DNA of 64,000 nt from Seminibacterium arietis (lineage in GTDB: Bacteria > Pseudomonadota > Gammaproteobacteria > Enterobacterales > Pasteurellaceae), in the NCBI RefSeq assembly GCF_042675725.1, contig NZ_JBHTJN010000028.1:1-64000 (forward strand), read 5' to 3'. Both the position numbers and the translations under genes were made by a program. Below, in pieces: positions 36,202-45,668 of the stretch. Position 1 is the stretch's first letter. The number at the start of each line of letters is the position of its first letter. Below the pieces are notes generated by a model that did not search any database, had not been told where the DNA came from, and saw nothing but the letters and a program-made list of their open reading frames with translations.

Positions 36202-36948
36202 ATGCTTGAATTAAAACAACAAAATTGCTTTTTCATTTTTAATTATAATCATCAACTTGAAAATCAACAGCAATTTTTTACACCGCACTTTTGGCAAGCT
36301 GAGAACCGCATTATTGGCTCAGCAAAGGGGAGAGGCACAACGTGGTTTATTGAAACTTTGGATTTATTTGGTATAAATTGTGCTTTACGTCATTATTATA
36401 GAGGTGGGTTCTGGAAAAAATTAAATAAAGATCGTTATCAATTTAACGGATTAACAAAAACTCGCAGTTTTGCTGAATTCTATTTGCTTGATGAATTGTA
36501 TCGACAAAACTTTCCTGTCCCTAAACCTATTGGTGCAAAAGTTGAAAAATGTGGATTTAACTATTATCGTGCGGATATTTTAACGGAAAAGATTGAAGAT
36601 GCACAGGATCTTACTGCATTTTTACAACATCAAAAAATATCTTCTCAGGGGTGGCAACAAATTGGTAACTTGATTAGCCGTTTGCATCAGTTGCAGATTT
36701 GCCATACAGATTTGAACGCTCATAATATTTTAGTGCAACATGGGGGAACATCTGCTGAAAATTACTGGTTATTAGATTTTGACAAGTGTAGTAAGAAAAA
36801 CGGTAATCATTGGAAGCATAAAAACTTACAACGATTACATCGTTCTTTCCAAAAAGAAATCTGTCGCTTGGGGATTCAATTTTGCTCTACTGATTGGTTT
36901 CACTTAATGCTCGGTTATGAGAACTACACAGCATCATATTCTGACTAG
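36202..36948 (+). CDS. kdkA: 3-deoxy-D-manno-octulosonic acid (Kdo) kinase
   Basis: 248 residues. Phosphorylates position 4 of the single Kdo on lipid A, so that the inner core carries one phosphorylated Kdo in place of the usual second Kdo. It has the small protein-kinase-like fold: Arg/Lys-rich ATP site near ALRHYYRGGFWKKLNKDRY, catalytic loop HTDLNAHNILV with His168, Asp170 and Asn175, and the DFG-like WLLDFDKCSK with Asp192. It diverges from opsX across 86 bases, as in H. influenzae. The ribosome site is poor; ATG 36202 is chosen from length. Confidence 0.92.
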   Translation: MLELKQQNCFFIFNYNHQLENQQQFFTPHFWQAENRIIGSAKGRGTTWFIETLDLFGINCALRHYYRGGFWKKLNKDRYQFNGLTKTRSFAEFYLLDELYRQNFPVPKPIGAKVEKCGFNYYRADILTEKIEDAQDLTAFLQHQKISSQGWQQIGNLISRLHQLQICHTDLNAHNILVQHGGTSAENYWLLDFDKCSKKNGNHWKHKNLQRLHRSFQKEICRLGIQFCSTDWFHLMLGYENYTASYSD

Positions 36949-36958
36949 TGGCTGTCTT

Positions 36959-36992
36959 GAAACCTATTAAATTTTATTTTTTAATAGGTTTC
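36959..36992 (+). terminator. hairpin after kdkA
   Basis: GAAACCTATTAA (36959-36970) pairs perfectly with TTAATAGGTTTC (36981-36992) around ATTTTATTTT. The tail TCTCTAAAAA has few T, so on the plus strand it is a weak terminator, but its position 10 bases after the kdkA stop supports the role. Confidence 0.65.
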
Positions 36993-37087
36993 TCTAAAAA
37001 AATTTACGTTTCTGCTTGAAATTCTCAAATTAGCTATTACTTACATAGGGTGAATGTATGTTTTTAATACAAAACTCGGAGGATTTT

Positions 37088-39658
37088 ATGAATATTGGTA
37101 AATTTACTACTAGATTCCAACAAGCATTGCAAGAAGCACATTCTTTGGCTTTAGGCAAAGATCATCAATTTATTGAGCCTGTTCATTTACTGATTTCACT
37201 TTTAAATCAGCAAGGTGGTTCTGTATCATCAATTTTGACTGCGAGTGGTGCGAATGTTGTGTTATTACGCAATGAATTAAACACGGAATTAAATCGTTTA
37301 CCACAAGTTTCAGGAAATGGTGGAGATGTACAAATATCACGGCATCTAGTAAATGCATTAAATTTGTGTGATAAGTTAGCACAGCAAAAGCAAGATAAGT
37401 TTATTTCATCTGAATTATTTTTATTAGCAGCGGTAGAAGAAAAAAGTAGTTTAGGTGATATTTTACGTAAGTGCGGTGTGAAAAAAGAAAATTTGCAACA
37501 AGCAATTCAGCAAGTGCGTGGAGGTGAAAAAGTGAATGATCAAAATGCAGAAGAAAATCGTCAAGCACTAGAAAAATACACGATTGATTTAACTGAACGT
37601 GCCGAAAGTGGTAAGCTTGACCCTGTGATTGGGCGAGATGAAGAGATCCGTCGTGCTATTCAAGTTTTACAACGGCGAACTAAAAATAATCCAGTATTAA
37701 TTGGTGAGCCTGGTGTGGGGAAAACAGCGATCGTTGAAGGGCTTGCACAGCGTATAGTCAATGGTGAAGTACCTGAAGGATTAAAAAATAAACGTGTCCT
37801 TTCCCTTGATATGGGAGCATTAATTGCAGGAGCAAAATATCGTGGAGAATTTGAAGAGCGGTTAAAATCAGTATTAAATGAGCTAGCTAAAGAAGAAGGG
37901 CGAGTGATTTTATTTATTGATGAAATTCATACTATGGTAGGGGCAGGTAAAACAGATGGAGCAATGGATGCTGGGAACTTGTTGAAACCATCTCTTGCTC
38001 GCGGTGAATTACATTGTGTTGGGGCGACAACTCTTGATGAATATCGTCAATATATTGAAAAAGATGCCGCACTTGAACGTCGTTTCCAAAAGGTGTTTGT
38101 TGATGAACCATCAGTGGAAGACACGATTGCAATTTTACGTGGACTAAAAGAACGCTATGAGATTCATCATCATGTACAAATTACGGATCCAGCTATCGTA
38201 GCTGCGGCAACATTGTCTCATCGCTATATTTCTGATCGTCAGTTACCTGATAAAGCAATTGATTTGATTGATGAGGCTGCTTCAAGTATTCGCATGGAAA
38301 TTGATTCTAAGCCAGAACCGTTAGATCGTTTAGATCGTCGCATTATTCAATTAAAATTAGAGCAACAAGCATTGCAAAAAGAAGATGATAACGCCAGTCG
38401 TAAACGGTTAGAAATGCTAGAACAAGAATTAGCAGAGAAAGAAAAAGAATATGCTGAATTAGAAGAAGTATGGAAAGCTGAAAAAGCAGCTGTATCGGGT
38501 ACACAGCACATTAAAGCAGAGCTAGAAAATGCTCGTACTCAAATGGAACAAGCTCGTCGTGCTGGAGATTTGAGCAAAATGTCGGAATTGCAATATGGTC
38601 GTATTCCAGAACTTGAAAAACAACTTACAGCAGCAGAAAGTGCAGAAAACAAGGAAATGACATTACTTCGTTATAGAGTGACGGAAGAAGAAATTGCAGA
38701 AGTATTATCTCGTGCTACGGGTATTCCTGTTGCGAAAATGATGGAGGGAGAAAAAGAAAAATTATTGCGAATGGAGCAAGAATTACATAAACGAGTAATT
38801 GGTCAGCAAGAAGCTGTAGTTGCGGTTGCAAATGCGATTCGTCGTAGCCGAGCAGGATTATCTGATCCAAATCGTCCAATTGGATCATTCCTCTTTTTGG
38901 GACCTACGGGGGTTGGTAAAACAGAACTATGTAAAACTCTTGCGAATTTCTTGTTTGATGATGAAACAGCAATGGTTCGCATTGATATGTCAGAGTTTAT
39001 GGAAAAGCATAGTGTATCTCGTTTAGTTGGGGCACCGCCAGGATATGTAGGTTATGAAGAAGGTGGATATTTAACGGAGGCTGTTCGTCGTCGTCCATAT
39101 TCTGTTGTGCTACTTGATGAAGTAGAAAAAGCACATGCAGATGTATTTAATATCTTGTTACAAGTACTAGACGACGGACGTTTAACTGATGGGCAAGGTC
39201 GTACAGTCGATTTCCGTAATACAGTTGTTATTATGACATCAAACTTGGGATCAGATTTAATCCAAGAACATCAATCAGAAGGGTACGATAAAATTAAACA
39301 AACAGTAATGTCGGTAGTAGGAATGCATTTCCGTCCTGAGTTTATTAACCGTATTGACGAAACAGTGGTATTCCATCCACTAGGAAAAGAAAATATTCGA
39401 GCTATTGCACAAATTCAGTTGCAACGTTTGATTAAACGAATGGAAAGTCATGGTTATCAGATTCAATTCAGTGATGCGGCGTTAGATCACCTTGGTGAAG
39501 TTGGATATGATCCTATTTACGGGGCAAGACCATTAAAACGGGCGATTCAACAAGAAGTTGAAAATCCTCTAGCACAACAAATTTTATCTGGCAGTTTGTT
39601 ACCAGGAAAATTGATTACTATTAGTTATTTTGATAATAAAATTGTTGCAAAACAGTAA
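37088..39658 (+). CDS. clpB: ClpB disaggregase
   Basis: 856 residues from ATG 37088, which has CGGAGG just upstream; an ATG at 37058 is too early. Heat-shock AAA+ disaggregase that with DnaK pulls proteins out of aggregates. N-domain (1-150), first AAA with Walker A GEPGVGKTAIVEGLA and Walker B VILFIDEIHTM, a coiled-coil middle domain (about 400-520: EQQALQKEDDNASRKRLEMLEQELAEKEKEY), second AAA with Walker A GPTGVGKTELCKTLA, pore loop GAPPGYVGYEEGG and sensor GARPLKRAIQQE. CTTGAAA at 37015-37021 could be a heat-shock -35, but I see no matching -10 at proper spacing. Confidence 0.97.
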   Translation: MNIGKFTTRFQQALQEAHSLALGKDHQFIEPVHLLISLLNQQGGSVSSILTASGANVVLLRNELNTELNRLPQVSGNGGDVQISRHLVNALNLCDKLAQQKQDKFISSELFLLAAVEEKSSLGDILRKCGVKKENLQQAIQQVRGGEKVNDQNAEENRQALEKYTIDLTERAESGKLDPVIGRDEEIRRAIQVLQRRTKNNPVLIGEPGVGKTAIVEGLAQRIVNGEVPEGLKNKRVLSLDMGALIAGAKYRGEFEERLKSVLNELAKEEGRVILFIDEIHTMVGAGKTDGAMDAGNLLKPSLARGELHCVGATTLDEYRQYIEKDAALERRFQKVFVDEPSVEDTIAILRGLKERYEIHHHVQITDPAIVAAATLSHRYISDRQLPDKAIDLIDEAASSIRMEIDSKPEPLDRLDRRIIQLKLEQQALQKEDDNASRKRLEMLEQELAEKEKEYAELEEVWKAEKAAVSGTQHIKAELENARTQMEQARRAGDLSKMSELQYGRIPELEKQLTAAESAENKEMTLLRYRVTEEEIAEVLSRATGIPVAKMMEGEKEKLLRMEQELHKRVIGQQEAVVAVANAIRRSRAGLSDPNRPIGSFLFLGPTGVGKTELCKTLANFLFDDETAMVRIDMSEFMEKHSVSRLVGAPPGYVGYEEGGYLTEAVRRRPYSVVLLDEVEKAHADVFNILLQVLDDGRLTDGQGRTVDFRNTVVIMTSNLGSDLIQEHQSEGYDKIKQTVMSVVGMHFRPEFINRIDETVVFHPLGKENIRAIAQIQLQRLIKRMESHGYQIQFSDAALDHLGEVGYDPIYGARPLKRAIQQEVENPLAQQILSGSLLPGKLITISYFDNKIVAKQ

Positions 39659-39670
39659 TAAATATAAGAA

Positions 39671-39729
39671 AAAATAACCGCACTTGTTACTTAAAAGACA
39701 GAATCTCTGTGTTAAAGTGCGGTTATTTT
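39671..39729. terminator. clpB terminator of facing uptake signals with a nested hairpin
   Basis: AAAATAACCGCACTT (39671-39685) pairs perfectly with 39715-39729; the 29-base interior can itself form ACAGA/TCTGT. The plus-strand tail is ATTGAAATTTTTT. Confidence 0.8.
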
Positions 39730-39819
39730 ATTGAAATTTTTTAATAAAATAACTTTTCTCATCAAAACCTATCATATTATTTCTCCTAATCTTAAAGAGC
39801 AATCGATTACTTAAAAATA

Positions 39820-39841
39820 TTTTGTGATGGATTTCACAAAT
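39820..39841 (+). promoter_or_regulatory. CRP site upstream of cpdB
   Basis: TGTGA-TGGATT-TCACA at 39823-39838 is a perfect match to the CRP half-sites with N6. It lies about 95 bases before the cpdB start, with TATATTATAGT near 39870-39881 as a candidate -10. CRP activation of cpdB is likely. Confidence 0.8.
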
Positions 39842-39930
39842 TTATGTTTTTTATCTATTTCGCAGTAAATTTTATATTATAGTTTTTCACAAACGAAGAC
39901 TTTTTACTCTCTACAACAAAGGAATAAAAA

Positions 39931-41901
39931 ATGGACAGAAGACATTTTTTGAAATTGGGTGCTGCTGGAATTCTAGTGTTGACTACAGGGCGTTACGCGA
40001 GTGCAGTAGCGAAAAATCCAACTACTTTACGTATTATTGCGACAACAGACGTGCATAGTTTTTTAACTGATTTTGATTACTATAAAGATGCCCCAACAGA
40101 AAAATTTGGTTTTGCTCGAACAGCTACATTAATCGATCAAGCTCGCAAAGAAGCAGTGAATTCTGTTTTAGTCGATAACGGTGATTTGATTCAAGGGAAT
40201 CCAATCGCTGATTATCAATATGCGATTGGCTATAAAGAAGGTAAAGAAAATCCTGCAATAGCAGCATTAAATGAGATGAATTATGACGCAGGTACATTGG
40301 GAAATCATGAGTTTAATTATGGTTTGAAATATCTTGATGATTGTATTAAACAAGCACAATTTCCAATTGTGAATGCAAATGTCGTAAAAATTGGCTCAGA
40401 AGAGCCAATGTTTAAGCCTTATTTTATTCAGAAAAAAGAAGTCATTGATGAAAAAGGTGTTAAAAATATAGTTAATATTGGCTATGTAGGCTTTGTACCA
40501 CCACAAATTATGGTATGGGATAAAGCAAATTTAGATGGAAAAGTAGAAACTCGTGATATTGTCAAAACAGCTAAAAAATACGTTCCAATGATGAAAAAAG
40601 CGGGAGCAGATATTATCATTGCTCTTGCCCATACAGGTCCATCAGATGAACCTTACCACGAGGGAGCAGAAAATTCTGCATTTTATCTAGCAGATGTCAA
40701 AGGTATTGATGCGGTAATTTTTGGACACTCACACCGTTTATTTCCAAATAAAGAATTTATAAAATCACCCAATGCCAATGTTGAAAAAGGGACTGTGAAA
40801 GGTATACCAGAAAGTATGGCAGGATATTGGGGAAATAATATTAGTGTAGTGGATCTAACTATTGTAAAAGAAAATGGAAAATGGATTGTTACAGATGGTA
40901 AAGCAGTTTTACGACCAATTTATGATGGTGCATCAAAAACCGCTACTGTAAAAAGTCATCCAAAAATCACCGCACTTTTGCAGCCAGTTCATGAAGCAAC
41001 TCGTAATTTTGTTGCTCAGCCAATTGGTAATGCAACTGATAATATGTATAGCTATTTAGCATTAGTACAAGATGATCCAACAATTCAAATTGTGAATCAG
41101 GCACAAAAAGCATACGTAGAACAGGCTGTTAAAGCAATGCCACATCTTGCAGGAATTCCTATTTTAAGTGCAGGAGCTCCATTTAAGGCAGGTGGTCGTA
41201 AAAATGATCCGACAAGCTATACTGAAGTAGATAAAGGTAAATTAACTTTCCGCAATGCAGCAGATTTGTATCTTTATCCAAATACTTTAGTTGTAGTAAA
41301 AGTAAGTGGTGCAGAACTAAAAGAATGGCTTGAGTGTAGTGCGGGAATGTTTAAGCAGATTGATCCAAATACAGATAAGCCTCAAAGTTTGTTAGATTGG
41401 GAAGAATTCCGAACTTATAATTTTGATGTCATTGATGGGGTAAATTATCAATTTGATATTACGAAACCTCCTCGTTATAACGGTGAGTGTAAAATGATAA
41501 ATCCACAGACTGAAAGAGTAGTGAACTTGACTTATCAGGGAAAACCCGTTGATCCAAAAGCTGAGTTTTTAATTGCGACTAACAATTATCGAGCTTATGG
41601 TAATAAATTCCCTGGAACTGGAGATAGTCATATTGTTTTCGCTGCACCAGATGAAAATCGTCAAATTTTAGCAAACTACATTAGTGAGCAAAGTAAGATA
41701 AATGGGCATGTTAATCCAAAATCTGATAAAAATTGGCGACTAGCGAAGATTAACAGTAAAGTTAAACTTAACATTTTGTTCGAAACATCACCAAGCGATA
41801 AAGCCAAAGCTTTCATTAAGGAAAATGCACAATATCCAATGGAATTTACAGCAAATGATGAGCTAGGCTTTGCTCTGTACCGAATTGATTTGACGAAATA
41901 A
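39931..41901 (+). CDS. cpdB: 2',3'-cyclic-nucleotide 2'-phosphodiesterase / 3'-nucleotidase
   Basis: 656 residues. Periplasmic enzyme that opens 2',3'-cyclic nucleotides and dephosphorylates 3'-nucleotides, feeding nucleoside salvage. Two-metal calcineurin-like core: TTDVHSF (Asp40, His42), VDNGDLIQGNP (Asp82, Asp85), GNHEFNYG, and FGHSHRLFP; the C-terminal 5'-nucleotidase domain starts about residue 360 with substrate aromatic contacts further on. The N-terminus MDRRHFLKLGAAGILVLTTGRYASA has a twin-arginine RRxFLK motif followed by a moderate hydrophobic stretch and an AXA-like site, so export by Tat is likely, unlike the Sec signal of E. coli CpdB. Preceded by a perfect CRP site and AAGGAA before the start. 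Confidence 0.95.
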   Translation: MDRRHFLKLGAAGILVLTTGRYASAVAKNPTTLRIIATTDVHSFLTDFDYYKDAPTEKFGFARTATLIDQARKEAVNSVLVDNGDLIQGNPIADYQYAIGYKEGKENPAIAALNEMNYDAGTLGNHEFNYGLKYLDDCIKQAQFPIVNANVVKIGSEEPMFKPYFIQKKEVIDEKGVKNIVNIGYVGFVPPQIMVWDKANLDGKVETRDIVKTAKKYVPMMKKAGADIIIALAHTGPSDEPYHEGAENSAFYLADVKGIDAVIFGHSHRLFPNKEFIKSPNANVEKGTVKGIPESMAGYWGNNISVVDLTIVKENGKWIVTDGKAVLRPIYDGASKTATVKSHPKITALLQPVHEATRNFVAQPIGNATDNMYSYLALVQDDPTIQIVNQAQKAYVEQAVKAMPHLAGIPILSAGAPFKAGGRKNDPTSYTEVDKGKLTFRNAADLYLYPNTLVVVKVSGAELKEWLECSAGMFKQIDPNTDKPQSLLDWEEFRTYNFDVIDGVNYQFDITKPPRYNGECKMINPQTERVVNLTYQGKPVDPKAEFLIATNNYRAYGNKFPGTGDSHIVFAAPDENRQILANYISEQSKINGHVNPKSDKNWRLAKINSKVKLNILFETSPSDKAKAFIKENAQYPMEFTANDELGFALYRIDLTK

Positions 41902-42065
41902 TGCTGTTTAGTTAACTTATAGTAGTAGTTAGTTGTTGCTGTGCTTATCTCAATTGTTAAGTAAAGTTGAAAACATTTTATGTTTTAGTATGCAATAGAA
42001 ATTTTAGTAAATTTATTAATGAGTTAGTTTTTTAATAAAGATAAAAAAATAATTTTATTTTTTTA

Positions 42066-42093
42066 CTTGAAACATAAAATATGAACCCCATAT
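42066..42093 (+). promoter_or_regulatory. sigma-32 heat-shock promoter of groES-groEL
   Basis: CTTGAAA (42066-42072), 13 bases, CCCCATAT (42086-42093) is a near-perfect heat-shock promoter. Transcription should start about 42100, leaving a leader of about 40 bases before groES. Confidence 0.9.
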
Positions 42094-42139
42094 AAAGTCT
42101 GATTTTAAATCATTATTAAATTTAAAAAAGGACATTGAT

Positions 42140-42430
42140 ATGAATATTCGACCATTACATGATCGTGTGATCATCAAACGTGAAGAAGTAGAAACCTTAT
42201 CTGCAGGCGGTATTGTGTTGACAGGTTCAGCAGCAACTAAATCTACTAGAGCAAAAGTATTGGCAGTGGGTAAAGGGCGTATTTTAGAAAACGGAACTGT
42301 ACAGCCTCTTGATGTAAAAATAGGCGATACTGTAATTTTTAACGAAGGTTACGGTGTGAAAACAGAAAAAATTGATGGCGAAGAAATACTAATTGTTTCT
42401 GAAAGCGATATTTTAGCTATCGTGGAATAA
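42140..42430 (+). CDS. groES: GroES co-chaperonin
   Basis: 96 residues. Heptameric lid of the GroEL cage. It begins NIRPLHDRVIIKREEVET; the mobile loop SAGGIVLTGSAA with the hydrophobic IVL that binds GroEL is at about residues 20-30, followed by the GKGRILENG roof loop. Ribosome site AAGGAC precedes the ATG. The gene is followed after 73 bases by groEL, with an uptake signal near 42441 in the gap, and both are driven by the sigma-32 promoter. Confidence 0.98.
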   Translation: MNIRPLHDRVIIKREEVETLSAGGIVLTGSAATKSTRAKVLAVGKGRILENGTVQPLDVKIGDTVIFNEGYGVKTEKIDGEEILIVSESDILAIVE

Positions 42431-42503
42431 TTTTGAACGTAAAGTGCGGTGGAAAAACACCCTAATTTTCAGTCAATTTACAAATTTACAAGAGGATTAA
42501 AAA

Positions 42504-44147
42504 ATGGCAGTGAAAGATGTAAAATTTGGTAATGAAGCTCGTGCAAAAATGCTAGCAGGGGTTAATGTATTAGCAGATGCAGTAAAAGTAACTTTAGGTC
42601 CAAAAGGACGCAATGTAATTTTAGATAAAGCATTTGGTGCTCCAGCAATCACTAAAGATGGTGTATCAGTAGCTCGTGAAATCGAATTAGAAGATAAATT
42701 CGAAAATATGGGAGCTCAAATGGTTAAAGAAGTTGCATCAAAAGCAAATGATGCTGCAGGTGACGGCACAACAACTGCAACAGTATTAGCTCAAGCAGTG
42801 ATCAATGAAGGATTGAAAGCTGTCGCAGCTGGCATGAATCCGATGGACTTGAAACGCGGTATTGATAAAGCAGTGAATGCAGTAGTAGCAGAATTAAAAA
42901 ATCTATCTAAACCTTGTGAAACATCAAAAGAAATTGAACAAGTTGGTACAATTTCAGCTAACTCTGACAGTGTGGTTGGAAAATTGATTGCTCAAGCAAT
43001 GGAAAAAGTAGGTAAAGAAGGCGTAATTACTGTAGAAGATGGAACAGGTTTGGAAGATGAATTGGATGTAGTTGAAGGTATGCAATTTGACCGCGGCTAC
43101 TTATCTCCTTACTTCATTAATAAGCCAGAAACAGCAACAGTAGAATTAGAAAATCCATTTTTATTGTTAGTAGATAAAAAAATATCTAATATTCGTGAAT
43201 TATTACCAGTATTGGAAGCCGTCGCAAAATCAGGTAAACCATTATTGATTATTGCGGAAGATGTAGAGGGTGAAGCGTTAGCGACTCTAGTAGTAAATAC
43301 AATGCGTGGAATCGTAAAAGTAGCAGCAGTAAAAGCTCCTGGTTTTGGTGATCGCCGTAAAGCAATGCTACAAGATATTGCAATTTTGACTTCAGGTACA
43401 GTTATTTCTGAAGAAATTGGCATGGAGCTAGAAAAAGCAACTTTAGAAGAGCTTGGTCAAGCTAAACGTGTAGTAATTAATAAAGATAATACAACTATTA
43501 TTGATGGAATTGGTGATGAGTCCCAAATTAAAGGACGTGTAGCACAAATTCGTCAACAAATTGAGGAAAGTACTTCTGATTACGACAAGGAAAAATTGCA
43601 AGAACGTGTTGCAAAACTTGCTGGCGGTGTAGCTGTAATCAAAGTAGGTGCTGCTACTGAAGTAGAAATGAAAGAGAAAAAAGATCGTGTCGAAGATGCA
43701 TTACATGCTACTCGTGCAGCTGTTGAAGAAGGTGTGGTTGCAGGTGGTGGTGTCGCTCTTGTTCGTGCGGCAACAAAAGTTATTGATACTGTAAAAGGTG
43801 ATAACGAAGACCAAAATGTAGGTATTAAACTAGCATTACGTGCAATGGAAGCTCCACTCCGCCAAATTGTTGCAAATGCAGGTGAAGAAGCATCAGTAGT
43901 TGCAAGTGCGGTAAAAAATGGCGAAGGAAACTTTGGTTACAACGCTGGTACAGAACAGTATGGCGATATGGTGGAAATGGGGATTTTAGATCCAACTAAA
44001 GTTACTCGTTCAGCTCTTCAATTTGCTGCTTCTATAGCTGGTCTGATGATCACTACAGAATGTATGGTTACTGAGTTACCAAAAGATGATAAAGCAGATT
44101 TAGGTGCTGGCATGGGTGGCATGGGCGGTATGGGTGGAATGATGTAA
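42504..44147 (+). CDS. groEL: GroEL chaperonin
   Basis: 547 residues. The N-terminus AVKDVKFGNEARAKMLAGVNVLADAVKVTLGPKGRNV contains the equatorial ATP loop, GDGTTTATVLAQA the catalytic Asp loop, the apical domain carries EDVEGEALATLVVNTMRG, and the signature AAVEEGVVAGGGVAL is intact. The tail is the flexible GMGGMGGMGGMM repeat of group I chaperonins. AGAGGA precedes the start. Operon with groES. An exact uptake signal lies near 43906. Confidence 0.98.
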   Translation: MAVKDVKFGNEARAKMLAGVNVLADAVKVTLGPKGRNVILDKAFGAPAITKDGVSVAREIELEDKFENMGAQMVKEVASKANDAAGDGTTTATVLAQAVINEGLKAVAAGMNPMDLKRGIDKAVNAVVAELKNLSKPCETSKEIEQVGTISANSDSVVGKLIAQAMEKVGKEGVITVEDGTGLEDELDVVEGMQFDRGYLSPYFINKPETATVELENPFLLLVDKKISNIRELLPVLEAVAKSGKPLLIIAEDVEGEALATLVVNTMRGIVKVAAVKAPGFGDRRKAMLQDIAILTSGTVISEEIGMELEKATLEELGQAKRVVINKDNTTIIDGIGDESQIKGRVAQIRQQIEESTSDYDKEKLQERVAKLAGGVAVIKVGAATEVEMKEKKDRVEDALHATRAAVEEGVVAGGGVALVRAATKVIDTVKGDNEDQNVGIKLALRAMEAPLRQIVANAGEEASVVASAVKNGEGNFGYNAGTEQYGDMVEMGILDPTKVTRSALQFAASIAGLMITTECMVTELPKDDKADLGAGMGGMGGMGGMM

Positions 44148-44185
44148 TTCCATTTGCTCTTACCTATTATAGCTTTTAATATTAG

Positions 44186-44212
44186 CCCTCGTTTTGACAA
44201 CGAGGGTTTTTT
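44186..44212 (+). terminator. groEL terminator
   Basis: CCCTCGTT (44186-44193) pairs with AACGAGGG (44199-44206) around TTGAC and is followed by six T. A classical rho-independent terminator. Confidence 0.93.
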
Positions 44213-44295
44213 ATTCATATTTTAGTTCTTTTTCAAAATATAAGTTCATGCTATGCTAAGTAAATTTTTATTTAAAATCAAAATAATAGAAAACT

Positions 44296-45552
44296 ATGCA
44301 AACTAACAATCATTTAACACAAACAACTTTTTCTGATTTACCTTTGAATTCAACAGTTTTGACAGCTTTACAACAAAATGGATTTCATTATTGCACGCCA
44401 ATTCAAGCTCTCTCCTTGCCAATTACATTACGAGGAAACGATGTTGCGGGACAAGCACAAACAGGTACAGGAAAAACAATCGCATTTTTAACCGCAGTTT
44501 TTCATCATTTAGTAGAAAATACGACTGGAAAATCAAAACAGTTAAGAGCTTTAATATTAGCTCCTACGCGTGAATTAGCAGTGCAAATTGAGCAAGATGC
44601 AAAATTTTTATCGAACTCTACTGGATTAAAGACAGGTTTAGCGTATGGTGGTGATGGGTATGATAAACAACTGAAAGTAATCGAACAAGGTGTTGATATT
44701 TTAATAGGAACGACAGGTAGAGTCATCGATTATATTAAACAAGGTATCGTGCAATTAGATTTTATTGAAGTTGTAGTATTAGATGAAGCAGATCGTATGT
44801 TTGATCTTGGTTTTATTAGAGATATTCGTTACTTATTACGCAAATGTCCAGCTCCTTCACAACGTTTGACGATGCTGTTTTCTGCCACGCTTTCTTACAA
44901 AGTCCGAGAACTGGCTTTTGAAGATATGAATGAACCTGAATATATCGAGGTTGAGCCTTTACAAAAAACGGGGCATCGTATAAAAGAAGAACTATTTTAT
45001 CCTTCTAATCAGGATAAAATGGCATTATTAATGACTCTATTAGAAGAGGAATGGCCAGAACGTTGTATTGTCTTTGCTAATACTAAGCATCGTTGCGAAG
45101 AAATTTGGGGTTATTTAGCTGCTGATGGTCATCGAGTTGGGTTACTAACAGGTGATGTTGTACAGAAAAAGCGTTTAACGCTATTGAAGCAATTTACTGA
45201 TGGTGATTTAGATATTTTAGTAGCAACAGATGTGGCTGCTCGAGGACTACACATTCCAGATGTGACCCATGTATTTAATTATGATTTGCCTGATGATTGT
45301 GAAGATTATGTTCACCGTATTGGACGAACTGGTAGAGCAGGAGAAAGCGGAATCTCAATTAGTTTTGCTTGTGAAGAATATGCGATGAATCTTCCAAATA
45401 TCGAAAATTATATTGGACACAATATCCCAGTTAGTCAATATGACAGTGATTCGCTGTTAACAGATTTACCAAAGCCTTATCGTCTTAAGCAAGGAAAAGT
45501 TAATTCAACACCAGTCTGTAAGAAATTTAATCAACATCATTATAGAAAATAG
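44296..45552 (+). CDS. rhlB: RhlB, ATP-dependent RNA helicase of the degradosome
   Basis: 418 residues. DEAD-box helicase that unwinds RNA for RNase E and PNPase. Q-motif GFHYCTPIQ (29-37), AQTGTGKT (54-61), PTRELA (90-95), GG and TTGR, DEAD (163-166), SAT in LFSATLSYKVRELAFE, and the C-terminal ARGLHIPDVTHVFNYDLPDDCEDYVHRIGRTGRAG. Long stretches (GLAYGGDGYDKQLKV, KTGHRIKEELFYPSN, FANTKHRCEEIWG) are as I recall them in E. coli RhlB, which separates it from SrmB, RhlE and DeaD. The tail after KPYRLKQG is short and basic. Its RNase E binding partner segment is present in rne of this window. Confidence 0.95.
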   Translation: MQTNNHLTQTTFSDLPLNSTVLTALQQNGFHYCTPIQALSLPITLRGNDVAGQAQTGTGKTIAFLTAVFHHLVENTTGKSKQLRALILAPTRELAVQIEQDAKFLSNSTGLKTGLAYGGDGYDKQLKVIEQGVDILIGTTGRVIDYIKQGIVQLDFIEVVVLDEADRMFDLGFIRDIRYLLRKCPAPSQRLTMLFSATLSYKVRELAFEDMNEPEYIEVEPLQKTGHRIKEELFYPSNQDKMALLMTLLEEEWPERCIVFANTKHRCEEIWGYLAADGHRVGLLTGDVVQKKRLTLLKQFTDGDLDILVATDVAARGLHIPDVTHVFNYDLPDDCEDYVHRIGRTGRAGESGISISFACEEYAMNLPNIENYIGHNIPVSQYDSDSLLTDLPKPYRLKQGKVNSTPVCKKFNQHHYRK

Positions 45553-45668
45553 TATAAATCGTTACTGTCGTTATTAGTATGAAGTGCGGTGATAATTAAC
45601 GTAGTTTATATCTTACTCATCTCGTGTTAAAATCTACTCCTTTATCAAATACTATAATAGTAGACATT

